Source: Planctomycetota bacterium
Lineage (GTDB): Bacteria; Planctomycetota; Planctomycetia; Pirellulales; Pirellulaceae
DNA: 5,073 bases
NCBI GenBank assembly: GCA_024277285.1
Contig: JAJRVM010000078.1
Location: 1-5,073 of the forward strand
Direction: 5' to 3'
Shown: positions 1-4,997 of the stretch, in pieces
Layout of the letters: each line of letters opens with the position of its first letter
How positions within the stretch are numbered: the stretch's first letter is position 1
The notes under the pieces: model-generated
Database searches by the model: none
What the model saw: only the letters and a program-made list of their open reading frames with translations
Told to the model about the DNA's origin: nothing
Position numbers and translations under genes: made by a program

Positions 1-198
1 CAGTATTCACGGCACGGAGTGACGTGCCACTCTGCGTCCCATTTACTGCCAACGTGCAATCGTGCAAGTGGCGCGACGCACAGCATTCACGGCACGGAGT
101 GACGTGCCACTCTGCGTCCCATTTACTGCCAACGTGCAATCGTGCAAGTGGCACGACGCACAGTATTCACGGCACGGAGTGACGTGCCACTGTGCGTC
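1..198. repeat. 80-bp tandem repeat, 2.5 copies, palindrome-rich
   Basis: Positions 1-80 and 81-160 are near-identical 80-bp units and 161-198 is a partial third, after which the match ends. The array is open at the left window edge, so more copies may exist. Units differ at a few bases only: T/C/T at 4, 84 and 164; G/A at 73 and 153; C/C/G at 32, 112 and 192. Every copy carries the perfect inverted repeat GGCACG-GAGTGA-CGTGCC (11-28, 91-108, 171-188). The unit length is not a multiple of three, so the array is unlikely to be coding, although short open frames cross it. It begins 17 bp past the stop codon of the antiporter gene, in its 3' flank. Confidence 0.95.
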
Positions 199-199
199 G
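154..199 (-). terminator. Strong stem-loop after the antiporter gene, possible terminator
   Basis: CGACGCACAGT (154-164) pairs perfectly with ACTGTGCGTCG (189-199). Directly inside, GGCACG (171-176) pairs with CGTGCC (183-188), leaving a 6-nt bulge on one side and a 6-nt GAGTGA loop. That gives 17 base pairs starting 15 bp past the TAG stop at 215. There is no T-tract on the minus strand after the hairpin, so it is not a canonical intrinsic terminator. It may still block transcription, protect the 3' end of the mRNA, or simply be part of the repeat. Its function is inferred; the pairing is seen directly. Confidence 0.4.
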
Positions 200-214
200 G
201 GAAAGAGGCCCAAC

Positions 215-1804
215 CTACGGATGCTGCCCGAAGATACGCAGCAACACCCAGAGTGCGACGACGCTAGCAATCAGCATCGGCCAAACGGGCACGCCGAATC
301 CGACCGGCAAGGTGCCCAGCAGAATCGAGACGGCAGCGACCAATAGCGCATAGGGCAGTTGGGTCCAAACATGCGCGACATGATTGCAACCACTTGCCTG
401 TGAGGACAACACGGTCGTATCCGAGATGGGCGAGCAATGATCACCAAAAATCGCCCCGGCCAGAACGCTCCCAATCGACGCGGTCAGCAGCGGTGCGTAC
501 GGATCGGCAACACCGGTTTGCGCGTCCATCATACGATAGGTGGCACTGACGACAATCGGCATCAGTATGCCCATCGTTCCCCAACTGGTACCGGTTGAAA
601 AAGCGACGAACGACGAGAGGATGAACACGATTGTGGGCATCCAACGCACATCGATCGACTGCTGCAATTGAGCACCGAGGAACTGGCCCGTTCCCAGATG
701 ATTCTTGTCCGTGATATCCGACAGCGTCCAGGCCAACCATAGGATCGTCAGTGCGGGGAGCACGAGTGTGGCACCTTGGAACGCGGCAACGCGCGCTTGC
801 GCGAAGGTCAAGATTTTTTGCGCGCGGGCCAGCAACATCGCGGTCAACGTCCCGGCCAACGATCCGTAAAGCAATGCCAGGTACGAGTCTCCGGCCCCGA
901 AAATCTGAACCAACTGGCGCCACGTGCTGGCCAAGGCAATTTCACTGCCGACTTCGCGGTAACCGGTCAACAACAGCAACCAGACGGTAACGGCCAAGGT
1001 GACCGAAATCGGGATCACGGCATTCAGCCAGTTTTGCGACGAACTCACATCCGCATCGCGCGATGCGTACTCGACCGCCATCGGCTCATGGTTGGGCAAG
1101 TTCTGCGCGCGGCGTTCGGCACGGAGCATAGGTCCGAAATCACGTCCAAGCAGTGCGACCATGGGCACAAACATCAGGGCGAGAAGCACGTAGAAGCGAT
1201 ACGGAATCGTCGCCACAAAGACGCTGAAACCGTCTACCGATCCAGACAACGCAATGCTATCAAATCCCGCCTCAATGTATCCAATCTCGCCGGCAACCCA
1301 TGTCGAGATCAGTGCCAAGCCGGCAACCGGTGCCGCCGTCGAATCGACCAGGTAGGCCAGTTTCTCGCGCGAGATGTGCAAGCGATCGGTCAGCGGCCGC
1401 ATCGTGTTGCCCAACAACAGCGAGTTGGCATAGTCGTCAATGAAAATCAACAGCCCCAGAAACCAGGTCAGCAGCTGGCCACCGCGGCGAGTGCGTGCAA
1501 GAGGAGCCAATGCATTGACGACGCCTTGCATCCCTCCGCTCCGGTGAATCACGCCGATCATCGCGCCCATCAGCGCCGTAAACGCGAACACACGAACATG
1601 GTCGGACTTGCAGAGACTTGGCCAAAGATAGGCTTCACACAGGTCTTCGACGGCGGTCAACGGGTTCCAGTCAGCCGACCAGTCCTTCAAGATCAGCACG
1701 CCCACCGCCGCACCGAACAACAACGACGGAACCACGCGTCGCGACACAATGGCCAAGGAAATCGCCACTACCGGCGGCACGAGACTCCACCATCCGTAAT
1801 CCAT
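215..1804 (-). CDS. nhaC: NhaC-family Na+/H+ antiporter
   Basis: This 529-residue polytopic inner-membrane protein is expected to exchange Na+ (or a related cation or organic substrate) for protons, serving sodium and pH homeostasis. Family marks are clear: FIDDYANSLLLGNTMRP at 121-137, with the paired acids D123/D124; FSTGTSWGTMGILMP at 402-416; and GAIFGDHCSPISDTTVLSS at 450-468. The last is the strongly conserved GDHCSPISD signature of the NhaC (Na_H_antiporter) family. Hydrophobic stretches at roughly 8-37, 72-90, 108-128, 190-217, 258-280, 305-327, 343-362, 390-420, 436-455, 483-503 and 507-525 suggest 11-13 membrane spans. The length is normal for the family and no break is seen. The ATG at 1804 follows AAGG with a 7-nt gap. 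It starts 51 nt after the kinase gene and is probably the last gene of the operon. Substrate specificity cannot be read from sequence; some relatives move malate/lactate or other solutes. Confidence 0.9.
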   Translation of the reverse strand: MDYGWWSLVPPVVAISLAIVSRRVVPSLLFGAAVGVLILKDWSADWNPLTAVEDLCEAYLWPSLCKSDHVRVFAFTALMGAMIGVIHRSGGMQGVVNALAPLARTRRGGQLLTWFLGLLIFIDDYANSLLLGNTMRPLTDRLHISREKLAYLVDSTAAPVAGLALISTWVAGEIGYIEAGFDSIALSGSVDGFSVFVATIPYRFYVLLALMFVPMVALLGRDFGPMLRAERRAQNLPNHEPMAVEYASRDADVSSSQNWLNAVIPISVTLAVTVWLLLLTGYREVGSEIALASTWRQLVQIFGAGDSYLALLYGSLAGTLTAMLLARAQKILTFAQARVAAFQGATLVLPALTILWLAWTLSDITDKNHLGTGQFLGAQLQQSIDVRWMPTIVFILSSFVAFSTGTSWGTMGILMPIVVSATYRMMDAQTGVADPYAPLLTASIGSVLAGAIFGDHCSPISDTTVLSSQASGCNHVAHVWTQLPYALLVAAVSILLGTLPVGFGVPVWPMLIASVVALWVLLRIFGQHP

Positions 1805-1855
1805 CTTGAAACCTTGCTGGCCTGAAGAACCCGTAAATCAATGCAGACGCAACCC

Positions 1856-3376
1856 TCATTCGCACTCCCCCTCGGTGCCCACGACCAGCTCGGTGTCCGC
1901 TACGGCGCAGGGCAGCGCGATGGAAATGGTTGTCCCTTGGCGTGGGGGGCTACTGACTTCGATACAACCGCCGTGCAGCGAAACGACGCGCCAACACTTG
2001 GCCAGCCCAAAGCCCAACCCGCGGCCCGCTTCGCGCCCCGAGTAGAACGGGTCGAACAGATGTCGGCGTACATGCGGCGGGATGCCGGGACCGGTATCGC
2101 GAATACTGACGTGTGCCCACAAGGAGGCGTCCCCACTGGCGCCTCGATCACGTTGCAACGTCAGTTCAATCTCGCCTTCCGCACCGATCGCTTGCAGCGC
2201 GTTGAGCACCACGGCGCGCAGCGCCATGGCCAACTGAGTTGCATCGGCAGAAACAACCAACGGATCGTCAGCTCCGCTGCGCGTCAGACGAGTACCTTGC
2301 AAGCGCGCTTCTTCGGCCATTTCCTCAAGCAGTGAATCGACGAGGGTCACCAGATCAACATCGTCACGAACCAATTGAGGCGGCCGCGCGAAGAGCATCA
2401 TATCGGCGATCATCTCGTTCGCCCGAAACGCCTGCGTGTTGATGATCGCCAGCATACGACGCCGCTCGGGATCCGTTTCGCCGGCAAGCAGCGCCTGAGC
2501 GCGCGTCGATATATTGGCCAGCGGGTTGTTGATCTCGTGACTGGCGCCATAGGCCAATTCGCCGAGCGACGCTAGCTTCTCCTGCTCCAGGGTTCGCTGG
2601 AAATCGCGTTCCAACTGCTCCAGGCGTTGCAGCTTTCGGGTCAACGCCACAAGCACATTGCCGTTCGGTTCCGCCGAGCGACCGGTGCTCTGCCACCGCC
2701 GCCGCGCTCGCAGCGCGTCAGTGACATCAACGCCCGCCACCTGACTCTGCCGGCGCCCAGACTCGCGCCATAACTTGGCAGCTTGGCTCACATGCTGCAT
2801 CGCCTCGCTGCGGGGTGGGCGCGAGCGTTCGCGCAATCGAACCACTAACCACGGCGGCAGACACCCTGGCTGCTTCTTGGGAATGGAAACGCGGGGGCCA
2901 CAACTGCGCAGCCAGTCGGTGGCGTTGTGCAACAGGCCCAGTAAGAACGTTTCCGCGGCAGCATCGTCGTCGGTTATCGAATCGGCCGCCAAGTTGGCCA
3001 CGGCTACGGCATCAGCCGCAAGCTCGCGCCAGCGTGAAAGGTGCTCCGGCGCGGATGACGATGCGTCCAACGCGGCGGTAGACCAACTGAGCATTCGACC
3101 GGCGTGCCCCGCTAAAGCCTGGGCCAGATCCATCACGCAACGTGGCGCGATCGCGACACTCGGGTCCTCGCGCAGCGCACAGGCGACCCACAACGTGACG
3201 GCAGGATCGACGGACATGAGCTGAGCGACCAAATCCTCGCGCTGCCGCATATCGTCAAGAACCAACAACCGCGCCAGTTCCTGCGCAGCATGGCCATTGA
3301 GTGGCAGATACCAAGCGGAATCGCCGGCAGCCAAGCAAGGCAATCGAAATAACTGACTTGCCGCCGGCGTGCTCAC
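1856..3376 (-). CDS. Soluble HDOD-like sensor histidine kinase
   Basis: A 506-residue kinase with no membrane segment or signal peptide, so it should act in the cytoplasm. Residues about 30-155 resemble an HDOD domain: the stretch around LVAQLMSVDPAVTLWVACAL (49-68) matches the usual 'DP.L...L' helix, and AETFLLGLLHNATDWL (141-156) matches the 'GLLHDiG' helix with HD changed to HN. A charged, probably coiled linker (about 241-270) leads into HisKA, with the H-box ASHEINNP (278-285) and phospho-acceptor H280. The HATPase domain shows the N-box LNALQAI (391-397), G1 box DTGPGI (427-432), F-box FDPFYSG (441-447) and G2 box GRGLGFGLAK (451-460), so it looks catalytically complete. The start is GTG at 3376, supported by GGGAG 7 nt upstream; a nearby ATG at 3380 is out of frame. 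It follows the response regulator gene by 49 nt, which makes that protein the natural phosphotransfer partner. The signal sensed is unknown. Confidence 0.92.
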   Translation of the reverse strand: MSTPAASQLFRLPCLAAGDSAWYLPLNGHAAQELARLLVLDDMRQREDLVAQLMSVDPAVTLWVACALREDPSVAIAPRCVMDLAQALAGHAGRMLSWSTAALDASSSAPEHLSRWRELAADAVAVANLAADSITDDDAAAETFLLGLLHNATDWLRSCGPRVSIPKKQPGCLPPWLVVRLRERSRPPRSEAMQHVSQAAKLWRESGRRQSQVAGVDVTDALRARRRWQSTGRSAEPNGNVLVALTRKLQRLEQLERDFQRTLEQEKLASLGELAYGASHEINNPLANISTRAQALLAGETDPERRRMLAIINTQAFRANEMIADMMLFARPPQLVRDDVDLVTLVDSLLEEMAEEARLQGTRLTRSGADDPLVVSADATQLAMALRAVVLNALQAIGAEGEIELTLQRDRGASGDASLWAHVSIRDTGPGIPPHVRRHLFDPFYSGREAGRGLGFGLAKCWRVVSLHGGCIEVSSPPRQGTTISIALPCAVADTELVVGTEGECE

Positions 3377-3383
3377 CCATTCT

Positions 3384-3388
3384 CTCCC
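3384..3388 (-). promoter_or_regulatory. Ribosome binding site of the kinase gene
   Basis: The minus strand reads GGGAG, then 7 nt, then GTG. This decides in favour of the non-ATG start at 3376. The ATG at 3380-3378 lies in another frame that does not encode the kinase. Confidence 0.7.
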
Positions 3389-3425
3389 GGAGTCATCTCC
3401 AAGGACCGAGTCGTCTCACAGCGGC

Positions 3426-4013
3426 CTAGCCGGTCAAGGCCCGTTCCATCTCAAGCAGATCGCAAGCACGATCCAGGAGCCGGTCGACCGTAAACGGCTT
3501 GTGCATGAAATCATCCGCACCAGCCGCTTTCAGGTCAGCCACCTTGCCCTGCTCGACCATGCCGGAAATGCAGATGATCTTCACCGCTTCAAGCGTGTTG
3601 TCGCTACGGACACGCTGGCAAACTTCCTTGCCATTGATGTCGGGCAACATCACATCCAATACGACCAAGTCAGGACGGAATTCGCGGACCAGCATCCCCG
3701 CCTCGAAACCGTTGTTCGCCATGCGAACATCAAACCGGCCGTCACGTTCAAAAACGTCCGCCAGTAACTCCACCAGTTCCTCGTCGTCGTCGACAATCAA
3801 GACCTTCCGCTTGCCGCTCTCCAACGCGTCGGTCGGAATACCGTTGTCGCGCATGAAAGCAAAGAGCTGGTCCCGAGGTATCCTTCGGAATCGGCTACCT
3901 GGAACACGAAAGCCCTTCAACGATCCATTGTCGAAACAACGAATAATCGTCTGCTGGCTGACCTTACAAATCTTGGCCGCTTCACCGGTTGTAAAAACTG
4001 TTTTGGTAGACAT
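3426..4013 (-). CDS. Response regulator with N-terminal excisionase-type HTH and receiver domain
   Basis: A 195-residue cytoplasmic regulator. Residues 5-58 form a MerR/excisionase-like helix-turn-helix: TTGEAAKICKVSQQTIIRCF (8-27) is the recognition part and FRVPGSRFRRIPRDQL (35-50) the wing. Residues 69-190 form a receiver domain with acidic pocket D75/D76, phospho-acceptor D120 in VVLDVMLP, switch S150 in CISGM, and K172 in HKPF, so all key residues are present. The DNA-binding part precedes the receiver, the reverse of OmpR or NarL types; this order is known to me from planctomycete proteins. The ATG at 4013 is chosen because the conserved MST..FTTGEAAKI start begins there. The frame extends to a TTG at 4088, but that segment has no domain and contains the Shine-Dalgarno sequence. 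As first gene of the operon it probably receives phosphate from the downstream kinase and binds DNA. Autoregulation or control of the antiporter is inferred. Confidence 0.92.
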   Translation of the reverse strand: MSTKTVFTTGEAAKICKVSQQTIIRCFDNGSLKGFRVPGSRFRRIPRDQLFAFMRDNGIPTDALESGKRKVLIVDDDEELVELLADVFERDGRFDVRMANNGFEAGMLVREFRPDLVVLDVMLPDINGKEVCQRVRSDNTLEAVKIICISGMVEQGKVADLKAAGADDFMHKPFTVDRLLDRACDLLEMERALTG

Positions 4014-4026
4014 GGCGATAAACCAT

Positions 4027-4034
4027 CCCTCCTC
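4027..4034 (-). promoter_or_regulatory. Ribosome binding site of the response regulator gene
   Basis: The minus strand carries GAGGAGGG, a strong anti-16S match, ending 13 nt before the ATG at 4013. The gap is longer than usual. No better match lies closer, and the intervening ATG in GGATGG is out of frame with the domain. Confidence 0.55.
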
Positions 4035-4069
4035 ATCGATGGCCGGGCTAGCGTGCTCGAGGGCCGTTA

Positions 4070-4104
4070 CTGGTGAAATGCCTGTCAACTCAAGGATTCA
4101 CCAG
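4070..4104 (-). promoter_or_regulatory. Perfect 8-bp inverted repeat in the operon leader
   Basis: CTGGTGAA (4070-4077) and TTCACCAG (4097-4104) are perfect reverse complements with a 19-nt spacer. The element lies about 55 nt upstream of the response regulator start and inside the predicted 5' leader. The arm spacing of about 27 bp between centres, two to three helical turns, would suit a dimeric DNA-binding protein. As RNA it is a weak stem with a large loop. A TTGACA on the minus strand inside the spacer (4088-4083) has no matching -10, so a second promoter is not supported. Confidence 0.4.
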
Positions 4105-4211
4105 AACCCCCATCCTTCCGTGATACGCCACGTCGCTGCTAGCCCCTAGCTCCCTCGTTAGTTAAGTTCCGCGGTGTACGTAAACAGCACACCTCCCTGA
4201 ACCACACCCAA

Positions 4212-4255
4212 TTGGCAGGTTTGTCCGGTTCTTCCAAAACTACCGAACTTGCCAA
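4212..4255 (-). promoter_or_regulatory. Stem-loop at the predicted 5' end of the operon mRNA
   Basis: TTGGCAGGTT (4212-4221) pairs with AACTTGCCAA (4246-4255) with a single G.T-type position. Inside, CGGT (4226-4229) pairs with ACCG (4242-4245) around a 12-nt loop, with a 4-nt bulge (4222-4225) on one side. The predicted transcription start, near 4257, is only a few bases before the first arm. The transcript would therefore begin with this hairpin, as in 5'-stabilising or attenuator-like leaders. It could equally be a DNA operator overlapping the start site. No T-tract follows in either direction, so a terminator is unlikely. Confidence 0.45.
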
Positions 4256-4263
4256 CCGCAGAG

Positions 4264-4291
4264 ATTATACAACTCTGGGAAGAACAGTCAA
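4264..4291 (-). promoter_or_regulatory. Sigma70-type promoter of the regulator-kinase-antiporter operon
   Basis: On the minus strand, TTGACT (4291-4286) matches the -35 consensus at 5 of 6 bases and TATAAT (4269-4264) matches the -10 perfectly, with a 16-bp spacer. The start site would fall near 4257, leaving a leader of about 245 nt before the response regulator ATG. No comparable pair was found in the 49- and 51-nt gaps between the three genes. That supports one transcript, although planctomycete promoters are poorly characterised. Confidence 0.7.
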
Positions 4292-4378
4292 TATTGATAT
4301 AAACGCCGCAACACATTGGCGCAAAAGGACTTACTTCACCTGACACAGAAACCGGGTAAAATGTGCGTGCGTTTTTTG

Positions 4379-4408
4379 CCCCGTCCCCCCTTTGTTTCCC
4401 CCTCTCCC
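4379..4408 (-). other. G-quadruplex motif upstream of the operon promoter
   Basis: The minus strand has four G-runs of 3, 5, 6 and 4 bases (plus-strand C-runs at 4406-4408, 4398-4402, 4385-4390 and 4379-4382). They are separated by loops of 3, 7 and 2 nt. This satisfies the usual G3+N1-7 rule. The plus strand is an almost pure pyrimidine tract, so triplex DNA is another possibility. It sits about 90 bp upstream of the -35 element. The motif is seen; any folding or role is inferred. Confidence 0.6.
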
Positions 4409-4432
4409 ACGTCACCAGACCCTCTGCTGGCA

Positions 4433-4506
4433 CGGTGGCACAGCGGTAACTTGGGGATCAATTGCGAATACGCTTATCTCGTCGTGGTCTTGATGTCCTG
4501 CCACCG
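4433..4506. other. 74-nt foldable segment of unknown role
   Basis: CGGTGGCA (4433-4440) and TGCCACCG (4499-4506) are perfect complements. Immediately inside the right arm, TTGATGTCC (4490-4498) can pair at 7 of 9 positions with GGGGATCAA (4453-4461), leaving a 12-nt bulge on the left. A small GCG/CGC stem (4464-4473) lies within. The length suggested a tRNA, but no TTC-type T-loop, D-arm or anticodon stem fits. It could be a small structured RNA or a chance palindrome. No promoter or terminator for it is visible. Confidence 0.25.
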
Positions 4507-4630
4507 GAACGGGAACACCACCGGCCCCGGCCTCTAGACCACGGCCTCTAAACCGGATTATTCACGAGTGTTTCCGATATCCGTGTAACTATGGAAACTG
4601 TAGTGGCTTACGCTGGCGTGCTAAAAGATT

Positions 4631-4907
4631 GGGGTTGTGGGCAATATTAGCATTTTTGAATTGGGTAGTTTCTGTACCCCTGCAGACGCCTTTTTCGTCT
4701 TGGTTCTTCGCCCCGATAGGGGCAGTCATATATCAGCCCAGGGCAGAGTTCGCCGGAGGTTTTCCGGAGGTGGACGCCGCCCTGGGTAAGCGCCCACGAA
4801 CGTGTCCCAAGCCCTGAAAGGGCGGCACAAAAGCCGGCTAAAACGCAATCAGCGCCAACCCCAATGTTCTGACAGCCCAGGCTTACGCGCATATTGCCCA
4901 AAACACC
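4631..4907. repeat. MITE- or REP-like palindromic element with imperfect terminal inverted repeats
   Basis: GGGGTTGTGGGCAATAT (4631-4647) and ATATTGCCCAAAACACC (4891-4907) are inverted copies matching at 15 of 17 positions, including ten consecutive bases. They enclose about 240 bp with no coding capacity but several hairpins: GGGTA/TACCC (4663-4679), GCCCC-GATA-GGGGC (4710-4723), a nested structure at 4737-4786, GCCCT-GAA-AGGGC (4811-4823) and the palindrome AGCCGGCT (4832-4839). No target-site duplication is evident in the flanks and no transposase is present. It would therefore be a non-autonomous element or a dispersed intergenic repeat. The ends could be coincidental. Confidence 0.4.
4710..4823. 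repeat. Cluster of three GC-rich hairpins
   Basis: Three stem-loops follow one another: GCCCC-GATA-GGGGC (4710-4723), a large nested stem (4737-4786) and GCCCT-GAA-AGGGC (4811-4823). The middle one has CCCAGGGC (4737-4744) against GCCCTGGG (4779-4786). Inside it, GTTC/GGAC (4748-4751, 4772-4775) and CCGGA/TCCGG (4753-4757, 4763-4767) can pair further. The CCCAGGGC...GCCCTGGG plus GCCCTGAAAGGGC arrangement resembles dispersed palindromic intergenic repeats I recall from planctomycetes and some other bacteria. That recollection has not been checked by a search. Confidence 0.6.
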
Positions 4908-4962
4908 GCGAGCTGGGCAGTGAATCACTCCCGTCTCGGGCGGGAAGCTGGTGTGAGGTGCC

Positions 4963-4997
4963 AATAGGGAATGCGGAATAGGGAATGCGGAATGCGG
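4963..4997. repeat. Five tandem 7-bp repeats (AATAGGG/AATGCGG)
   Basis: The run reads AATAGGG, AATGCGG, AATAGGG, AATGCGG, AATGCGG without interruption; equivalently, two 14-bp units plus a half unit. Heptameric short tandem repeats of this kind are known from cyanobacterial intergenic DNA, and similar runs occur in other phyla. Such tracts arise by slippage and vary in copy number between strains. Confidence 0.85.

Noticed and set aside
1..198. CRISPR array
   Set aside because: The units are contiguous 80-bp tandem copies with no variable spacers and no cas genes nearby.
62..346. Open frame (plus strand, 94 codons) running through the 80-bp repeats
   Set aside because: It overlaps both the non-triplet-length repeat array and the antiporter 3' end on the other strand, and has no recognisable domain.
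776..1825. Long plus-strand open frame (349 codons) opposite the antiporter gene
   Set aside because: The composition (very rich in Q, R, H and N) is that of an antisense shadow of a hydrophobic membrane protein. The minus-strand frame carries all NhaC motifs.
4014..4088. 25-residue N-terminal extension of the response regulator from a TTG codon
   Set aside because: It contains the Shine-Dalgarno sequence and the inverted repeat, has no domain content, and the family-like start is the ATG at 4013.
4083..4088. Second promoter using the perfect TTGACA on the minus strand
   Set aside because: The sequence 17 bp downstream is GGCCCT, with no -10-like hexamer at any reasonable spacing.
3499..4149. 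Plus-strand open frame (216 codons) opposite the response regulator
   Set aside because: It is a serine-rich shadow frame without domains, while the opposite strand encodes intact HTH and receiver motifs.
4372..4377. T6 tract as the end of an intrinsic terminator on the plus strand
   Set aside because: No GC-rich hairpin precedes it and there is no plus-strand gene to terminate.
4158..4433. Minus-strand open frame of 91 codons upstream of the operon
   Set aside because: It spans the promoter, the leader stem-loop and the G-run tract, and shows no ribosome site or recognisable domain.
4433..4506. tRNA gene
   Set aside because: The 74-nt length and closing stem are suggestive, but T-loop, D-arm and anticodon stem are absent.
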